Part shown: piece by piece, positions 11,866 through 24,404 of the stretch
How positions within the stretch are numbered: the first letter of the stretch is position 1
Layout: every line of letters starts with the position of its first letter
From: Distichodus sexfasciatus
Taxonomy: Eukaryota > Chordata > Actinopteri > Characiformes > Distichodontidae
Direction: 5' to 3'
DNA length: 64,000 nucleotides
Assembly: GCA_032718565.1 (NCBI GenBank)
Contig: JAVGVS010000001.1
Coordinates: 1,302,001-1,366,000 of the forward strand
Made by a program: the position numbers and the translations under genes
Notes under the pieces: model-generated
Databases searched by the model: none
What the model was told of the DNA's origin: nothing
Seen by the model: only the letters and a program-made list of their open reading frames with translations

Positions 11866-14800
11866 GCTCTATTACATACTGTAGACGCACCAGTACAAAA
11901 TGTAATAATGCACGTACATCCATAAAGCACACTAATGCACATTATTCGTGTATAGACAAAATACACTCATTTAAATCCATTCATTTAGAATAAATAAGTT
12001 TTAGCGTTAAATAATTTCAAGTTAACTTTAACAGTAAAGAATATTTTGAAATACCAAATGTATGCCAAAGTATAGCTTCTTTTTGAACTGGATCTAATGG
12101 GTGCAGAACTGATGTTCATGGGCAATGGGTTCCAGCAGTAAACAACATTATGGCTAAGTGCTGTTTCACCTTGTTTCAGCTCTGATCACTACTAACTGAC
12201 CAGCTACTGCAGATCTACCAGGTTTATGTTTATCAAACATTCCAGTGATATTTCGGGGGCTCAAATCACTAAGTGGCTTGTAAATGAAGCCATTCAATAA
12301 TTCAATACTTTGAATTTAATCCTGTACCTAACTAGAAGTGCAAAGACCTGTGAATTGGAGTAATGCATTTCTGTTTTACCTGTTTTACTACTAAGGCTAT
12401 GAAAAAAACAGTAAAGTTAAGCAAAAAGAAATTACTGTAAAAATATCAACAAAAGACAGTCCAGTGTAAAAAATATATGTAAACTGATTGCTGTATGTTG
12501 AATGTTTAAAAAGTAATAAAAGTAATTTGTTAGAGAAATGCAGAATCACTACTGAAAACAGTTAGACAACACTCTGCATGTTTGTAAAGGGGCACGTTTA
12601 GCCTATTCATAGAACAAGCAGACTCAAAAATAATACACAATAATAGGTTTACAAACAAATTTGTGAGAGAGGACTTTTTACTTTCAACTTTTATAATGAT
12701 TTGTATCAAACTTCTCAGTGTTCTTTATATTTCATCTTTAGTGTGGTAGTGGACTCTGTCTTCATCCAGAGCCCTCAATGTAAATACAACATACAGGAAA
12801 TGTTATATCAGTCAGTGGTTGTATTTAAAAAAAAAAAATTCAAATGACAAATACAAACGCCACTGTGGATTTCTAATCACTACACACAAAGACTCCAGCC
12901 ACGCTCGTCACAGTCATGCTGTCTGCTTGCAGATTATATTCATTCTGCATGGTGTGTTTAGAGCATCTGGAGAACTTCTCCACTGTAGAGTAGTTATATC
13001 CTCTCTAGAGCCTGCTTATATGCATAAACAGCACTAGGCAGCATGCTGTGGTTTCCTTTAGTGATTTTATCCCTGTACATATTTATACCCCAAATGGTAT
13101 TTTCATAGTTCTTCCATGAAAGTATCTAACTGGCGCTTTAATTTTTAGTTTTTTTCATTCATTTCTTTTTTTATAGCTTTCATAAAGTCTAATGGGTTCC
13201 ACAGATGACTTAAGCTCAGAAACCAGAATGATGTCACCTGCTGTGAAGGGGTCATTCATTTGATGGCAACATTATTCTTAAGGAAACATTCTGCACAAAA
13301 AGGACAATTTGGCGAATAATGAACAAAAAGCTAAAAGGGTAAGTGCCTTGGAGGAATTTCGCTTCATAGTATATACTATGTCTAAACCAAATAAAATAAA
13401 GGGTTACTGTGTACGCATATGGATGTATGTGCAAGTGTGTGTACATGTTTTTCAGAGCTTTGAAAAAAGAGTAAACCCACTCTATCACAAACACAATACC
13501 ATTAAGTTTTACTCTTAATTTTCACCAAATTTTTATAGTATCTAAATTATGTGAGAAATGTCCTTTTGCAGTAAATGTTTCATCTTTTGGTGTCACTTTC
13601 CTAGCATTAAAAAAACATGAGGCATTTGGATTCCTGTTTGCATTTTGCTACTTCATTTCAATGCCTTTTATGAAACCACAATAATTAAAAAATGCTTTGG
13701 TGTGATCTGTTTATGCAGTGCAGACCGCATTATGCATTCCGACTGTAACTGGGGTAGTCCACTGAGCCGTGAGCCCTGACTAGATTGGAAAGGGGGAGAA
13801 TCAATAGTGTATATGTTTTTTAGAAGAGCACTGTTTATTGATTGGGTTGCACTGACGTATCAAGGGCAGGGATTAGGGGCTTGAAAGTGTGTCATAGTGG
13901 GTAAAGTTTAAAAAGTTCCCTTTCTCTCTCTATCTCTATGTCTCTCTTCTTGGCCAGCTCATACTGCACAGTTTCAGTATGAGACGGCCAGTGTCACAGA
14001 TACTAACACAACTGTCACAGATTTAAAAAAAACAATCCTGCTTGTGCAAACCTGTTACTTAAAGACAAAAGTTTAGATTTTTGGTGAGGTTAGCACAATT
14101 AAGTACATTTAATTTGATTCTAGTACGCAATTGAGCCATGCACAAGAACAAAAGCTTGGAGGGAAATGGTAGAATCCCCACACTTTGTCTTTCAACCCCA
14201 TAGAAAGTCAGAGATTTAGCCTTACATAGAGTTGCATCATGCCATTGAGGTTTTAAAAGTATCAAGAACTGAACCATAAATATTTGTTCCGTCATTAAGA
14301 CTGTGTTCATTTGAGGCCTGGTGGAGAGCGCCAAGGATCCACTTCACGCTGTCACTCAAGTGGAGACACACTTATGACAATGCTACCCATTTATTAACCT
14401 GGCAACAAAGGTTTCATTTATTCTGGATTGAACATTTGTTTTGCAACAGTTCATTAAACTAAAATATATTGGCTGATGTCAGTGTTGGCTGATGTTAGGT
14501 GGAATATTGGCCAACAACAACAAACGCTTTCACAGTCTTACTGACAATCATTTCAAGTAAAGGCATTTGATCTGCTACTGTATATAAAACTCTTTACTAT
14601 AAATATAAACTATAAATGATGTGCCTAAAAAGACAACATGTTTTGAATTTTGAAAATCTTAATTCTAATAAGTGCTGCTAAGACATTTGTTCTAAGTGTT
14701 CATATCAGAATATTTATCATGCCTTCCACAAGCAGCATTTTAACGAAAACACATTCATCATGCATGTGTCTTTTGAGAATTCCCCTCAAGAACAGAAGCT

Positions 14801-15782
14801 CATAAAAAATAACTTTCCCGCAAAATTTAGAAACCATTGCATTCATGTTCACCCCCATAGTGCTAAATATAAACACTCCTGCACTGCACTCAGGTGGGGG
14901 AGCAAGGTGACTGTGCGCATTAAAACATGCAGAGGTTTTTTCAATAGAGTGCCACCCTCCTGCATCATTGATAGAGGACAGAGAGAGAGAGACTGGTCCT
15001 GGGGCCCTGGGGAAAGGAAAATAACAGGGATGTTTAACAGGCTGATCCTGAAAGCTTTTCCCCCTTCTACTGGAATTAAACTTAGGAGATGTGCCCTTCA
15101 CAGCATGTAAATATCACCCCATGCATTCAGAAGCATCAATATTTTAATCTGCATTGTTTTATCTACATGAATATATGAATACAAATGTCGAATAAATGGC
15201 CAAAAGGCAATATCAAAATACACTTAATAAATACATGCTCACAAAATTGTAACATTGCAGCAAGGGATACATGACTCAAGCAAAAGGGAAAGAAAAGACT
15301 TAGTCACATTAGGGCAAAGAAACTATTGAAGTTCAGGGGTAGACAGGACAGGGAGGCCACTAGCGGTCTAGCTGGGAAACTACAGGCCTGGGCATGACAA
15401 CCATTTGCTGCACTGTAATCAATTGCACTTATTTCCCTACAGTATAGTGTAGTTTCCCTAATGTATTTTCATGGAAAGCAAAATATTGTACCTTTTAAGA
15501 TTGCTCGTAAATCTGCTGTAATTTGTATTTTCATGTTTTTTTTCCCCAAATTGCTTAAGCATTCTATGCATTCATACCTCAAGCATTATATGTGTCATGT
15601 AAGGATTTTTACACAGACTGAAACTAGGTGTCAGCCGATTATACCCTTCTATGTATATTACAGTCTGGTGTTCAAACACATCTAAACTCAATAGCATCAG
15701 AGTTACTGGATCTATCATCAATTCTTACACCTTTTCAGCACAAGGGGCAGCTACTTCAACTGTATCTGTCACTGCAGTATAG
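11866..15782. other. Putative intron, no coding exon supported
   Basis: AT-rich sequence of no recognised family. A strong acceptor (pyrimidine run ending TTTTTTTATAG near 13177) followed 160 bases later by GG|GTAAGTG near 13338 could bound an exon, but all three frames contain stops. If used it would be untranslated. Confidence 0.35.
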
Positions 15783-15848
15783 TGATAATTTGTGATAATT
15801 TGTCATTGCACCACAACAAAATGTGACCTCTGCATGTGACCGATCTGT
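15783..15848 (-). mobile_element. SINE family B fragment
   Basis: GTGATAATTTGTCATTG...ACAAAATGTGACCTCTGCATG matches the 3' half of the family B copies at 17769, 26973 and 30801, in minus orientation. The tRNA-like head is absent. Confidence 0.6.
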
Positions 15849-16496
15849 TTGCCAACCAGCAACTTGCTTTTTTTTAGCATCCAAAGACTCCACTTTCTAA
15901 AAAATAATCTTAAAGTAAGTAATGTTTTTGGGTCAGGTTTAAGACACCTGCAGTTTAGCTTGGCTATCGTTGCACTTACACGTATATATAGTAACTTGAA
16001 TAGTAACTACCTACTTAGATGATTTGCTAATTGGGAACGTTCTATATGCTAATATTTGTAATGCTATTAAGATAACCTTAGCTCATTGCCTGTAAGATTG
16101 CTTCAGTGTTTTGTAGTATGCAGTTTCAAGACTACAAATAATACAGGCTATCTGCTGCTGGTATTCATTTGAAATGTTGCTTGGAAAACTGTTTACATAA
16201 TTAAATGTGATCAAACACTGTTTTGGCTGTATGCTTCTTCTGAAATGATGGCATTTGGCTAGCAAAACGGTTTCAGGATAATGCTTTATGGCAGCACTTA
16301 CGCTGAAAAATGAACGGGAATCGTTTGTGTTTACACACCCTTATAGTTTTTGATTTTCTACCACAAATGTATTAACATACATTCAGAGATACTTTAATAC
16401 ATTCATATAGCTGATGCAGTAGAAGAACACAACAAAACTGACCTCTTAAGTAAGCGGGGCATTCACACTGTTTCAAAATTTAAGAAAGTGTTAAAC

Positions 16497-16610
16497 ATAG
16501 AATACATTACTCACACTGAGTAATCTAACAATACGTTACACAATTATATTTTAGGGCATGTATTATGTAATATGTAGTGCAACACATATTAAAAGTAACC
16601 CTCCCAACCC
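16497..16610. mobile_element. Terminal fragment of the CAGTGTTGGGG hAT family
   Basis: The order of ATACATTACTCACACTGAGT, then AGGGCATGTATTATGTAAT, then TAAAAGTAACCCTCCCAAC follows the right-hand end of the complete element at 55476-56121. The final CACTG is lost. Only this end of the element is present. Confidence 0.65.
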
Positions 16611-17768
16611 CGACTACCAAAATGTATAACCTGGATTTTATTGTTTAAATTATCTAAGTGTTATAATCTCTCTTTTACTTGTACAAAGTTTTCTGTAAAT
16701 TTCTATTTGTCAATTATTGCCCATGTCAATGTATGATCTGGGACAGCTACATCATTTCTGTTCTACACATACATGAAGTGGATATGCCAGTAAAGTGAAC
16801 TACAGTTAGATAACATTGCAGCACTCAAATCAGTGTCAGTGCATGCTAAAGAGGCAAGCCAAAGAAAAGCCCTTTCATCTGCTCTCTACTGAATCCTTGC
16901 AGCCTATTTTTCAGTGAAACCGAATATGTTTAACCTCATTTTGAGTGCTGAGTCAAAGAATCCTTGGGACAGAAGTGCTGGAAGGATGATACGGCACAAC
17001 ATCAAACCAGTGAAGATGTTAACCATGCAAAAGACTAGTGTGTAGGAAGGTCCATTGTAGATTCATCTTCTTTTTCAGCATTCTCAAGGTCCCTGCTTCC
17101 ATGTGAGACTGAACTGCAACATCTTTATGAGAAAGTGCAAATAAAACTTAAACAGCCCTGCTATGCGAGTCTGTCAGGCAGCATAATTGCATGAAAGAGA
17201 AAGATTAAAGAATGTCGGGCCCGACAGCATGGTTAATTGATTCATAATGGATTAGCACGACAGCAGAGGGGCTTGAATGGAAAAGTAGATTGGGGAGAGC
17301 AGGGGATATTGGGATATAGGGAGAGATGGAGTGTGATATGGCTGGAGGATGAACACGCTCCTTCTACAGGTAAACAAGCTAAGACCAGTAGGACATTCAC
17401 TTCAAGAGCCTGTAGTCACACTTATGTTTAATGGATGTTATCAAAAAACCTGGTGCCTTCCCAGAAAACACAGCCAGGGTTACATTAGGTAAAGCGTGAA
17501 CTAAACTCAATGTCATTTCATAAACAGACTGAAGACAGTGAAATTGACATTCCTGTAATTTCATAGTTTAACAGCTTGTAATTCAGGTATTCCAAAAATG
17601 TAAAGATGTGATGTAACATACTTACATAATTCAAACATAAAGGCCAGGGTGATGATGATAAAAGATCGCAATTGAATGAATGCTGGGAGTTTGTAGCACT
17701 TGGCAATTAATCTAAAGCTAAGCAGGTTTCTGCCTGGCCAGTATTTAGAAAGTTGGTTGCTACTGTTA
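16611..17768. other. Putative intron, no gene seen
   Basis: Unique sequence with moderate complexity and no exon or repeat that can be supported. Confidence 0.35.
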
Positions 17769-17966
17769 AGTGAGTGTTCATTGTGAACGCACCACAGCAT
17801 AGTGCACACTGCACAACAACAAAATATGACCTCTGCATTTGGTCCATCTGTGATGAAGCAGTGGATAGGCAACACCTCAGAGATATCTTTACTGGTCCGG
17901 GATTCAAACCAGCAACCTTCAGGTCACGAGGTAAACTCTCTAACCATTATGCTACCAACTGCCCCA
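17769..17966 (-). mobile_element. tRNA-derived SINE, family B, near full length
   Basis: Read on the minus strand it opens with GGGGCAGTTGGTAGCATAAT, an A-box-like head. A B-box-like GGTTTGAATCCCG follows about 50 bases on (plus strand CGGGATTCAAACC near 17899-17911). It ends in a body containing GACAAATA-type tail sequence. Compared with the 26973 copy it has small internal deletions. Pol III internal promoter boxes mark it as tRNA-derived. It is a retroposed copy with no function of its own evident. Confidence 0.75.
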
Positions 17967-18082
17967 AGAGGTTATTGGTGTTGGTTGGACCATGTGGATC
18001 CCAGGGAAGGACATTGTGCTGTAAAATGACACCAACTGTCTGAGGTCAGTAAAGAGTTTGATCTGAAAAGAAATGTATGGAT

Positions 18083-18262
18083 ATGTACTTCATTTATAGC
18101 ATTTATCAGTCTTATCTTAGTAGTTACATAGAGAACATGGAGTTAAGGGGCTTGCTCTGGGCTCCATGGTAGTAATGCTGGAAGATGGACAAAATATAGC
18201 CTGATTCAAACCCTTAACCTCATTGTCTTAAGGCTGAATATGCTACCACTGGGCCACTTTAC
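18083..18262. repeat. Teleost dispersed repeat family C, long copy
   Basis: Starts with CATTTATAGCATTTATCAGTC, passes through GAGTTAAGGGGCTTGCTC, and ends with GATTCAAACCCTTAACCTC...CTACCACTGGGCCAC. The last part is the reverse complement of a tRNA-like head: GGTTTGAATC resembles a B box and TGGCCCAGTGG an A box. The family is therefore probably a minus-oriented tRNA-SINE. Confidence 0.55.
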
Positions 18263-20990
18263 CCTTTCACATACTTTGTATTTATGCAGCCCCTACCTGC
18301 CTGACAACTTGATTAGACAGATATTTCCAGTACTCATATCTCAAGATGGTTAATGACTTTAACCTTGTTTGCAAATCCACACTTTAGGAATCTGACGTCT
18401 GACTCACCTTGACAATAAACTATGTTACTGCCAACTCAGGTGGAGCTGTCTGTCTGCCGTTTCTTGTACTGTCCCAGATGACCTCTAAAGCACATTATTG
18501 TCAATGGCTCTCCACCAAGGTGAATTTGATTTGTTTGCAAAGTTTGTGTGCTTACTTAGAGTGTCATCTATGGTCAAGATGAAGACATCCCTGCCTGGCA
18601 GTGATATTCTTCAATGCTAAACATCAACTCTCACCCACCAGCATTAATATTGATTAAAAAAAGGCTGATTGGTGTTCAAACAGCATATTTATTGAGATCC
18701 CACAACCACCATGACTCACACAGGCTGGTGTACACACGAGTCTATGAGTGTGCTGGTTTGTCTGGGTTTGTCTCTCCCTCTCTGTGTGTATTGGATGACT
18801 CATTCTTTGTGTCCCTAGGCATAAGGTGATAAAGAAGACCTGGCAGCCAACAGTTCCTCATAGTTAGCAACCAGAACCACTAGAGGGGTGTCAGGAGGGG
18901 AGAGGATGTGTAAGAACAAAAGGCCTTGTCTGCCCTTCAATTTCATTTGCTTCCACTGGGTACAAGCTGTCACAAAGCTGGCAGGGAGTGGCAATACGCC
19001 ATGTCATAAACATCACCTTCTTTAAAGGAGTAAATGAAGGGAGTGACTTACATTGAGGAACAATTCAAATACATTTTAGCTTGGCATGTTTACACTCCAT
19101 CACCCAGAATGCTTCTGAAAAGCAAGAGAGGAAGGACGCTGCTGGGAGAAGCACCAGGACAAGACAGATGGATGACAGGGCGTTTGGAGCTGAGCCCTCT
19201 GGAGCCACCACGGCCTCATACAGAGACCTTCAGGTTACTTCAGCTCAATGTAACCATCTCGCCTTCTTTTATCCCTGGTAAAAAACACAACATGGTATAG
19301 TATATATATTTTAAAGTGATCTTTTTCTGGTTGTTGCTGGTTTTTGACAATCTTAATGGTCCCAATAGGCATCTTTAGCTGGTGTGCAACAATTGGTTAC
19401 CAGCTTATGAAGAGCTTGCTGGGGCAATTTAGTTCCTCTTGTTCCACATGCCTTTATTTCAACACTCCTGAGCAATATTCTGGTAGAAATGAGATGTTAC
19501 AGCTTGAGAGGATTCAAAGATAAAGGTCACACTTCAAGCAAAAGCAGTGCAAAATGAATGTTATGCTTCTCTAGAAGTAATGAGAACAGCAAGGGGTGAC
19601 TACAATGTCTCCTTAAGTGGGCTAATCAAAATTAATGAAGATGGCATTTGTTGAATTAGTGAGTCATTAGAAGAATATACATGCGTGAATGATCGCAGCC
19701 CAAAGCTTATTCCAATGATTTCTTATATTAAATATATGCTGTGCTGTGCTGAACATTTTGTTATACTGTTGCAATGTGTAGATAAGGATTTTAAACAGTT
19801 TATTTCAAGTTCAGAGACAGAAATACCCTGCTAACACTGTAAAACTGTGGGTTTTGTACATGACTTGCTCATTTAAACCAGTTCTCGATGGTGCTGTTAA
19901 AAGCTTCACTTTGCAAGTGCAACTATACCATGATCCGTATTCTGTCAAACTGATTGGACCATGATGATGAAATTCATCCTTGGTCAGATCAGCTGTGAGT
20001 GTGTAATTATTTCCTACAGTTGAATCCATCCCCTGGGTGTTTTCTTAATTAGATTCCTTGCAGAGGGTCTCTGAGCAAAGTACAACGCTGTAATAAATAG
20101 TCATAGACCAGAATAGATTTTACGATGGTTCATGATGATCATTTGCTGATTATTGCTGGTTTGGTGCTTGTAAGGATGGTCAAAAGAAAATACTGAGGCA
20201 GGTTTTTGAAGTTGCTTTGGAGTCAAAAACAACTAGAAAGCTTGAAAAGCACAGCTTACACTGGTCAACACTAAAATGTATTGTTATAAACCAGTTAAAG
20301 TTGCTAAAAAGCTAAAACCAAATTATGAGCCAAAGCTGTATTTCATGCAAGTGAGTGAACACTCCAGGGAAGGAACCAGCTCTTCAACTTCATACCGTCT
20401 CTGATCATCTGTAATGACAAGGACAATCACCCTCTTGCGCTGAGAAATGAATCGGTCCATTCCAGTTTCAAACATATTACTGTCATTCTATAGTGAGCCT
20501 GTGCAGTGTTGTGTACAGAACGCTAATGAGTCCCATACCGTTGCAGCAGCACAAGACATGGCATAGAGGAGATTTAATCAAAAGCATTCCACTGTACACC
20601 CTCTTGGCCCAGTCCATCACTAAACCCTCCCCACCAGCACTGAGAGCTTACAGATGGTTTTGAATAAACCATCGGGGATGAGTTTGAGAGGGAGTAAGAG
20701 AGAGGATAGTTTGCAGGATACTTTCATCATTGTACATGATATAGAATTGAAATTTTAATCATAAATGAACTTGCCATAAATATCTTGCCATCTTGCAATA
20801 AACATTCCTTACATATCATATTTAATAAATGAAATATATCAAATAATCATATTTGTATTTTACAGGTTGTGATCTTTTTTAAACATTAAAATCTGTCCTC
20901 ATTTGCCCTCACTCCATATGCTATAGGCGGAATGTTTACTGCATAGAATCGTTGTAGGCTCATACAGTAAAAAGTTTTATTTTATTGCAG
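18263..20990. other. Putative intron, no gene seen
   Basis: Several GCTGGT/ACCAGC-type short motifs at 19330-19430 and 20150-20310 hint at an old repeat, but no ends were found. A good minus-strand donor (CAAG|GTGAGTC near 18398) has no open upstream exon. Confidence 0.3.
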
Positions 20991-21060
20991 ACAGCGGAAA
21001 CAAGCAGGACAGCGGGAGTGTGTGTGTAATGTATTACGCCTGGCAAAATGTCACTCAACG
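20991..21060 (+). CDS. Candidate start-codon exon, plus-strand gene (product unknown)
   Basis: The acceptor is strong: GTTTTATTTTATTGCAG ends at 20990. A 70-base exon follows, then the donor G|GTAAGT at 21061-21066. Within the exon an in-frame TAA at 21027-21029 precedes ATG at 21048-21050, which has A at -3. The frame reads MSLN and breaks after the first base of the fifth codon (phase 1). This is the usual form of a short second exon closing the 5' leader and opening translation. Exon 1 would lie upstream, most simply in the CpG block near 11.1-11.9 kb, 9 kb away. No plus-strand donor there was convincing. Later coding exons were not found in the remaining 43 kb, so the next intron would be very long. 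The product cannot be named from four residues. The motifs are seen. Use of the exon is inference. Confidence 0.5.
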
Positions 21061-24014
21061 GTAAGTTATTTATTTATTATTTATTTACTGCAAAACTGAC
21101 AGCACCTAGAAAGCCGTTCAACTAGCAGGGAAACGCAGTCACAGATGTTTAGTTTGCAAAGTGATGCTAGTGATGCAATCACATAGGTGCCAAGTACTTG
21201 CAACAGGTTTGGAAAACTATTTGCAATTGCAGAAAATGAAAATGTGGTATCATAATAAAGAGTTTGCGCTGCTAATGTTGTGTCTTTGCCTGAGGACTCT
21301 GAGCATGTGGCCCAGTACTGTTACACACGGATAATTCACCTTTCCTAAAGGACTTATGCATATCCTGTGTAGAAATGCTAATATGTGCTGCTCCTGTTAC
21401 GCTGCACGCTCAGCCATGTGCCCTTATAAGGGCTTCAGTGTTTAATAGCTTACGCAACACGTCAACTGGAACAAGCCCACCAGCAGAAGCACAATCAGAC
21501 ACACTCACTGCCCTTCAACAGGCAAATTCTGTTTAGTTTCATACTCCACCTTCGTCATAGGTGTTTTTGGTTTATTTCTCGCTAAACAAAAGGAGTGAGA
21601 TCCCCACTGAGTTTTAATTGAAGTCCGCTTTAACACTTCAATAGTCTCATGTAAGAAGGCAAATGATATCATCTCCACAAGCAATTTCATGGTTCATTTA
21701 AAGGTTGTTCACATATTCATTGTATGATTCGTTGAATCCGGAGCATCTGCTTTAATTTTTAGACTAAATTCAGGACGTAAACAGTATCAAAACTTGTTCC
21801 AAATGCAGTCGGTTGCATGTCACGCGTCTCTGAAATTTGACCTCTGCAGTCAGTCTGGATGTCTGTCGATGGCTCCCACAGGTTCTATGCGCTGAGGCAG
21901 AGAGACAGAGAGAGAGAACGGCCACATCAGCTGTCATTCACATGTCTCATTTGGACTCAGAGGCTCCAAATTCCCCGTTAGGACTGGGGTGAAACCACAA
22001 ATTTTTGGCGATAGACATTTTGTGCCTGCACTTGTCATTTTATGCCATTAAAAGATGTGATTCAACGTGAAGGCTCATGCCTCTGAATTTTACAGCTTCT
22101 TCCACGCCCGTTCTCTCTCTCTCTCACATACGCACACATGCACACACTCTCAAAAACAAGCTCTCAGGTGCAGAGCCCATATAAAGGCTTGGCACGCATC
22201 TTCCCTCGGACGGGAAATAAACCCGCATGAAAGGTTAACCTCAGGAATGAGAAACATCCCCCAATGAATCCAGAACATTCTTTTGTTGAACATCCAATCC
22301 CCAGTTATGAGGGACTAATTACGATGGAAATTCGACATCTAAATATCTGTTGAGAAAATTCCAAAGCGAGTAAGAGTCTCATTCAGCACGTAGCTCCATG
22401 TTAGTGGATTTGAGTGATGAGGATGAGGAGAATGAGGAATGGTGCGGAGAAACTCTGCTCCTTTTGTGGCGTTTTGAACCCTCAGAGAAACTTAAGATTC
22501 CCCTCAAAAAATGAAAGCACAGTACATTCGGGTCCATCTCAAGGAGCTCAGGCATGTTGTACATGAATGTACTGTGTGCATTAATCACAAAGGAGTTAAA
22601 GGTTTGCATTATAGTGTTGTTCTGGCGTTTCCTGGGAAACAGATACAAATAAACAAACTAAATGGACTCTTGTAGCATGATGACCACGCAGTTCTAGATT
22701 CTCTGGCTTGATCTATGTGCTGTGTGTTTGGAGTGTGTGAGTAGATCAGTTTGAGAATTAAAAATCACAAACCCAGAAGGATTTGTGACAGGAACAACAG
22801 AAACTGAGTGTATGCATGAGTCCAAACCTCATCATTTGTGCTCATCATCTAAACGGTACATACTAGACCACACAACAGAGCAGTTAAACAGAAGAATCCC
22901 ATACATAAGCAGCAAATGACAAAGACATATTGTAGGAGCCATGTGCTTTCTGCAAGAACTCGCACACTAGTGACTTTATGGCTTTTTTAGGAAACTGTGA
23001 ACTTGCACACAGTGGAGATTTACATTACTCAGACACCATTTGTTTTCATGCCATCCATTTCTGTGGAGAGGGAGAGTGTTGTCCACTTTATCAGTGTCAT
23101 CCACCAGGACTCCAAAAAAGCACCAGAACAAAATGAAGTTCTAGCAACACTTCTTCTACAAATCATCCAGTGTGACTTTTACTACAGCCTTAAAACATTG
23201 TAGAAACTCATCCAGGGCTGGCTTTGTCTCACATTAAGCATATTCCCAAACCAAGCTGCAGCATTCAGCATGATGGGTTTTCTAATGAAACTCCAGTGTA
23301 ATCTGGGCCTACACAATGCTGGGACTGATTTTAGTCAGATAAAACAGTTTTTAAATATCATGAGGAACATATTTAGTCTACTATTTATGGATATCCTCTG
23401 ACTGGGAAAATCTCACGCCTCTTTTGTTTGCCACCATCTGCTCTAAGTGGATTTCAACGTTGATTTGGAATTTTTTCAGGAACTCCTACCATGTTCAGGC
23501 ACAAGACAAATGATGAATGCACAAAATTTCTCTATTCTCTTCCACTATCCCTGTCCAGTTGGCAAAAGATTATGCAGGAACACACACTTACGTGCTTTTG
23601 CCAAGATCAGCCACTGAAGTTGGGTTTAATCTTCCAAAAATAAGTTACATTGAGACAATTAACTGGATTCAGAATGTGTTGCATAATTTAGACAGAAATG
23701 GCTAGTTAAGGTGGAAACAAGCAGGAATAAAGGGAATTAGAATGACTATTACTTTAATATTTTGAGCCACTGAAGCTGTCTGTACATGTTGTTATTTGTT
23801 ATTTAGCTGTAATAGGGTAATTATTGCTTATTGTGTTTTCTGTTTTAATGGTCAAATTTAAATGCAGCTTTTTAAATGAGTGATTATTTGTCATTGTGAA
23901 CACAATGTATTGTAAGTCAGTGTGTATTTTATTTTTAGAAAAGTGCAATACTCATTTACCTCTGCATTTGTTAAATCCAATACCTGGTAATAGAAATTTT
24001 AATTAATGTCACAG
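21061..24014. other. Putative second intron, no gene seen
   Basis: Contains a short TC/AC microsatellite near 22112-22150 and a 3'-end scrap of SINE family B at about 23878-23910 (AGTGATTATTTGTCATTG). No further exon is supported. Confidence 0.35.
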
Positions 24015-24027
24015 TGAAAGGGAAATC

Positions 24028-24391
24028 TGGCGGCATGGCGGCGCAGTGGTTAGTGCTGCTGCCTCACAGCGAGAAGGTTCTGGGTTCGAGCCCTGGGCCT
24101 TTCTGTGTGGAGTTTGCATGCTTTCCCCAGGTTCGTGTGGGTTTTCTCTGGGTTTCTCTGGTTTCCTTCCACAGAGCATGCTATATAGGTTAATTGCCAA
24201 ATCTAAATTGGCGCTGTAAGGTGTGAATATGTGTGTGATTTGTGAGTGTGTTTGTCCTGCGGTGTGTTGGTGCCTGCCCAGGGTTGTTCTCTGCCTTGCG
24301 TCTGTAAGTTCTCGGGATAGGCTCTGGTCTCCCCGTGACCCCAGTTGTGATTAAGTGGTTCGGATAATGAATGAATGAATGAATGAATGAA
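24028..24391 (+). mobile_element. tRNA-derived SINE, family A, full length with target duplication
   Basis: The head GGCGGCATGGCGGCGCAGTGG holds a pol III A box (consensus form TGGCGCAGTGG), and GGGTTCGAGCCC about 40 bases on is a good B box. The body includes CTGTGTGGAGTTTGCATG and GGGATAGGCTCTGGTCTCC, phrases I know from the 3' tails of fish L2/CR1-type LINEs. It ends in (ATGA)n at 24367-24391. A 13-base direct repeat flanks it with one mismatch (TGAAAGGGAAATC at 24015-24027; TGAAAGGAAAATC at 24392-24404), the mark of retroposition. The LINE-like tail suggests mobilisation by a partner LINE. Confidence 0.85.
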
Positions 24392-24404
24392 TGAAAGGAA
24401 AATC

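Noticed and set aside
13178..13337. 160-base exon between a strong acceptor and GG|GTAAGTG
   Set aside because: All three frames contain stops. Could at most be an untranslated exon, with no other support.
18340..18480. Minus-strand exon ending in CAAG|GTGAGTC near 18398
   Set aside because: The donor is strong, but the upstream sequence has stops in every frame from the nearest possible acceptor.
19320..20340. A transposon bounded by GCTGGT motifs
   Set aside because: The motifs recur, but no inverted termini or target duplication could be found.
24028..24100. A genuine tRNA gene at 24.0 kb
   Set aside because: Head of SINE family A with a LINE-like tail and target duplication, not a stand-alone tRNA.
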